A stretch of DNA of 10,726 bases from the NCBI GenBank assembly GCA_947503585.1, contig CANNEJ010000027.1:1-10726 (forward strand). Direction: 5' to 3'. This DNA comes from Anaerolineales bacterium (GTDB taxonomy: Bacteria; Chloroflexota; Anaerolineae; Anaerolineales; UBA11657). Positions within the stretch are counted from its first letter, which is position 1. The number at the start of each line of letters is the position of its first letter. The position numbers and the translations under genes are program-made. Positions 8,594 through 10,726 of this stretch are shown here, piece by piece. Under the pieces are notes generated by a model that worked only from the letters and a program-made list of their open reading frames with translations, ran no database searches and was not told the origin of the DNA.

Positions 8594-9166
8594 ATGAGCG
8601 GGGCAACAGCTGCGCAGGGCGAATACCGGGTTGCACTGCGCAACAACCGGTTGGGCCTTTGGCTCTTCTTTTTATCCGAATCTTTTCTGTTTGCAGGGCT
8701 GCTGGTTACGCGCTTTTACCTGTGGGGAAACACCCGGCCAGAGCTAAACCAGCTAAACGGCTTGCTCGTGACAGTGGTGCTGCTCCTGAGCAGCTTTACG
8801 ATGAACCGGGCGGAAACTGCACTCGTGCAAAACGACCGCAAAACATTTCTCAACAGCCTGCTTATCACCGCGGCGCTTGGGCTGCTGTTTCTGGCGGGTG
8901 TGATGGTGTTTGAGTGGGGCGGCCATATCCGCCCGAGTGATGGCGCCTATGGTGCGGTGCTATTTGGCATGACGGGCATGCATGCCCTGCACGTAGTAAG
9001 CGGCATAGTGTTCATCCTGATCGTGTGGAACAACGGGCGGCGCGGGCTGTACTCTTCCGAGCAACATTGGGGCGTGGAAGCGTGCGCCATCTGGTGGCAT
9101 TATGTTGACTTGGTGTGGGTGTTTTTCTACCCTGCGCTGTACCTGATGGGGCAGGCGATTCGCTAA
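8594..9166 (+). CDS. coxC: Cytochrome c oxidase subunit III
   Basis: Non-catalytic core subunit that stabilises subunit I and supports sustained proton uptake. At 190 residues and five predicted helices (about 20-43, 52-70, 86-107, 117-145, 162-187) it is the short form common in bacterial quinol and caa3 oxidases. Family marks are WLFFLSESFLFAGL (23-36) with the conserved membrane Glu E29, TGMHALHVVSG (127-137), and AIWWHYVDLVWVFFYPALYL (165-184). ATG 8594 follows the subunit IV stop TAA with no gap, with GGGGATGG (8579-8586) upstream, so translation is probably coupled. After its stop at 9166 there is an 81-base gap before ctaG. Confidence 0.95.
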   Translation: MSGATAAQGEYRVALRNNRLGLWLFFLSESFLFAGLLVTRFYLWGNTRPELNQLNGLLVTVVLLLSSFTMNRAETALVQNDRKTFLNSLLITAALGLLFLAGVMVFEWGGHIRPSDGAYGAVLFGMTGMHALHVVSGIVFILIVWNNGRRGLYSSEQHWGVEACAIWWHYVDLVWVFFYPALYLMGQAIR

Positions 9167-9195
9167 CTAACTTCCCGCTGCCGCGCTGCGTTTGA

Positions 9196-9211
9196 CGGGT
9201 CGGCTGGCCCG
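9196..9211 (+). other. Small stem-loop in the coxC-ctaG gap
   Basis: CGGGTC (9196-9201) and GGCCCG (9206-9211) can pair with one G-T wobble around a 4-base loop. No T run follows, so it is not a convincing terminator; it could be an mRNA processing or stability element separating structural subunits from assembly factors. The rest of the 81-base gap shows nothing except AGGGGTG at 9230-9236, a plausible ribosome site for ctaG. Confidence 0.25.
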
Positions 9212-9247
9212 CCGCCCCGCCGATGTAGCAGGGGTGCATTAAAAAAT

Positions 9248-10156
9248 ATGTCTGCAGAAGCCAGTGCATTTTTCAGGTCGTGGGACCCGCGCATAGATGT
9301 AATATTTGTGCTCGGTGTTCTGGCCGTGCTTTATGTCACCGGCTGGCTGCGTATGCGCGCCCCGCAGCGCGGGCGCCTGCGCGTTACGCGCGCCGCAAAT
9401 GGCTGGCGCCTAGGCGCGTATCTTGGCGGCCTCGCGCTGCTTGGCATTGCACTAATGTCGCCGCTGGACGTGCTGGGCGAGCAGCTCTTCTTTGTGCATA
9501 TGCTGCAGCACATGCTGCTAACCATGTATGTGCCCCCGCTTCTGCTGCTCGCAAACCCGCTGCCCTTTGTGATGTGGGGACTGCCGCCGGCTTTGCGCCG
9601 GTCATTAGGCGGTGTGTTGGTGCCCGAGGGTTTCGTGCGGCGTGTTTTGCTGGCCGTCACGCCGCCCGCAGTTCTCTGGCTGATTTACGCCTGCACAATT
9701 CTGCTCTGGCATGACCCGTATGCCTACAGCCTGGCGCAAGGCGACTCGCTGGTGCATGACTTGGAGCACATAACTTTTTTTGTCGCGTCGATTCTATTTT
9801 GGTGGCACATCACCGGTGCGGGCCCGCGCATTCACCGCCCCATGGCGCGCTGGAAGAAAATCCTCTTCTTGCTTGGTGCTGTACCGGCAAACATGCTGAC
9901 CGGCATCACAATTGCATTTGCGACAACTCCGCTGTACGCGCACTATGAAGCCATGCCGCGGCTGTTCAACATCTCTGTGCTGGGCGACCAGCAGCTCGGC
10001 GGCACCATCATGTGGATCCAAGGCAGTGAGATGTACATCATTGCCACGCTCATATTGTTTTCGCGCATGCTGGGCCGAGAGGCGCGCAAACAGCCGCTGC
10101 CCGAGGGGCAGTGGGCCTCAGCCGAAGCGCTAAAAGCACCGGGATGGCAGCGCTAG
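9248..10156 (+). CDS. ctaG: Cytochrome c oxidase assembly factor, CtaG (caa3 type)
   Basis: Polytopic membrane protein of the caa3_CtaG family, needed for maturation of caa3 oxidase in Bacillus and thought to help deliver or insert copper at CuB; it is unrelated to the Cox11-type CtaG of proteobacteria. The 302 residues contain about seven hydrophobic segments. Histidine-rich membrane motifs are visible: HMLQHMLL (84-91), H155 in LLWHDP, HDLEHITFF (170-178), and H187 in FWWHITG. These are possible metal ligands. The late motif GDQQLGGTIMWIQGS (246-260) is typical of the family. A short cytoplasmic tail follows the last helix (about 275-302). ATG 9248 has AGGGGTG 11 bases upstream. The last 13 bases overlap the start of the SURF1 gene. 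Location directly after coxC supports the role. Confidence 0.92.
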   Translation: MSAEASAFFRSWDPRIDVIFVLGVLAVLYVTGWLRMRAPQRGRLRVTRAANGWRLGAYLGGLALLGIALMSPLDVLGEQLFFVHMLQHMLLTMYVPPLLLLANPLPFVMWGLPPALRRSLGGVLVPEGFVRRVLLAVTPPAVLWLIYACTILLWHDPYAYSLAQGDSLVHDLEHITFFVASILFWWHITGAGPRIHRPMARWKKILFLLGAVPANMLTGITIAFATTPLYAHYEAMPRLFNISVLGDQQLGGTIMWIQGSEMYIIATLILFSRMLGREARKQPLPEGQWASAEALKAPGWQR

Positions 10157-10726
10157 CCGGGCCGCAGCCGGCGGCGGCGCCGCTTGTGGGCCAGCTCTTC
10201 AGCCGGCGCTGGTGGTGGGTGACGCTGCTGGTGATTGCGGCTCTGGGTGTGATGGCGGGGCTGGGCAACTGGCAGCTTGTGCGGCTGGACGAGCGCCGCG
10301 TCCGCAATGCGCAGCAGCAGGCCATGCTGGCGGGCCCGCAACTGGATTTGGCAGTGCTGCAATGGCCGGCGGACCTTAAGCCGCTGCACATGCAGCCGGC
10401 TGCAGTGAGCGGCGAGTTTGATTACGCGCAGCAGGTGTTGTTAAAGGAGCAGTTGTATGTGGGGCAGGCCGGCGTGCATCTGCTGACGCCACTGCGCATT
10501 GCCGGCAGCAACCACGCGGTGTTGGTGGACCGCGGCTGGATTTCGCAGGCGGCTTCAATGGGCGACCTTGCGCAGTTTGAAGAGCCAGCCGGCAAGCGCA
10601 TCGAAGGCTGGCTGCATCTTACCCAGTTGCTGCCGGGCGGACGTACGGAGCCGCCGCCGGCGGAGCCGCGCACAGCGTGGTACCGCGCAGACATCGCGGG
10701 CATTCAGGCGCAGTTGGCTTATCCGC
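10144..10726 (+). CDS. surf1: SURF1 family oxidase assembly protein (partial, runs off window)
   Basis: SURF1/Shy1-type protein that assists haem a3 insertion and assembly of subunit I in the membrane. Only the first 194 codons are in the window; the C-terminal part, including the expected second membrane helix, lies beyond the edge. The visible part has a membrane helix at about 24-40, immediately followed by the family signature GNWQLVRLDER (41-51). Further on are GVHLLTPLRI (110-119) and VLVDRGWIS (126-134), both hallmark periplasmic-domain motifs, and W179-Y180 in a region that usually reads WxxxD. The N-terminal 20 residues are Ala/Pro-rich. ATG 10144 overlaps the ctaG reading frame by 13 bases, implying translational coupling; no separate ribosome site is clear. 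No internal stop is seen. Confidence 0.9.
   Translation, partial: MAALAGPQPAAAPLVGQLFSRRWWWVTLLVIAALGVMAGLGNWQLVRLDERRVRNAQQQAMLAGPQLDLAVLQWPADLKPLHMQPAAVSGEFDYAQQVLLKEQLYVGQAGVHLLTPLRIAGSNHAVLVDRGWISQAASMGDLAQFEEPAGKRIEGWLHLTQLLPGGRTEPPPAEPRTAWYRADIAGIQAQLAYP

Overview
The window reads as a piece of a bacterial chromosome with every recognisable gene on the + strand and two functional blocks. The second block has a cytochrome c-fused, type A2 (caa3-like) subunit II/I pair, a subunit I with an extra N-terminal membrane hairpin, a subunit IV-like protein, subunit III, a CtaG-type assembly factor and a SURF1 protein. In my judgement this fits a Chloroflexota lineage (Anaerolineae or a relative) best, but the assignment rests on recalled family resemblance and is not proven by a marker gene.

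Block 1 (about 207-4953) is a glycan-assembly cluster of four consecutive glycosyltransferase-type genes. They are a GT-A sugar transferase with an EDD motif and a WGWATW signature; a GT4-type GT-B glycosyltransferase with a four-cysteine insert; a DUF6492-like putative glycosyltransferase with a DAD motif; and a protein with an N-terminal zinc-ribbon-like segment and a C-terminal GT61/DUF563-like nucleotide-sugar motif. Probably this is the end of a larger surface-polysaccharide locus continuing upstream. No polymerase, flippase or sugar-nucleotide synthesis gene is visible here.

Between the blocks lies a 294-base gap (4954-5247). It contains a perfect 7-bp inverted repeat followed by TTTT, which looks like a terminator, and directly after it a 15-base palindrome overlapping a possible -10 box.

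Block 2 (5248 to the right edge) is an aerobic respiratory operon: coxB (CuA plus haem c), coxA (all haem and copper ligands; YS motif in place of the helix VI Glu), a subunit IV-like gene, coxC, an 81-base gap, ctaG, and surf1, which overlaps ctaG and runs off the window. The products would form a membrane terminal oxidase taking electrons through its own tethered cytochrome c, with CtaG and SURF1 serving copper insertion and complex maturation. Haem A synthesis genes (ctaA/ctaB) and SCO are not in the window.

I found no RNA gene, mobile element, CRISPR array or clear undescribed system. The most interesting items are the palindromes in the two intergenic gaps, the zinc-ribbon/GT61-like gene and the variant accessory parts of the oxidase.
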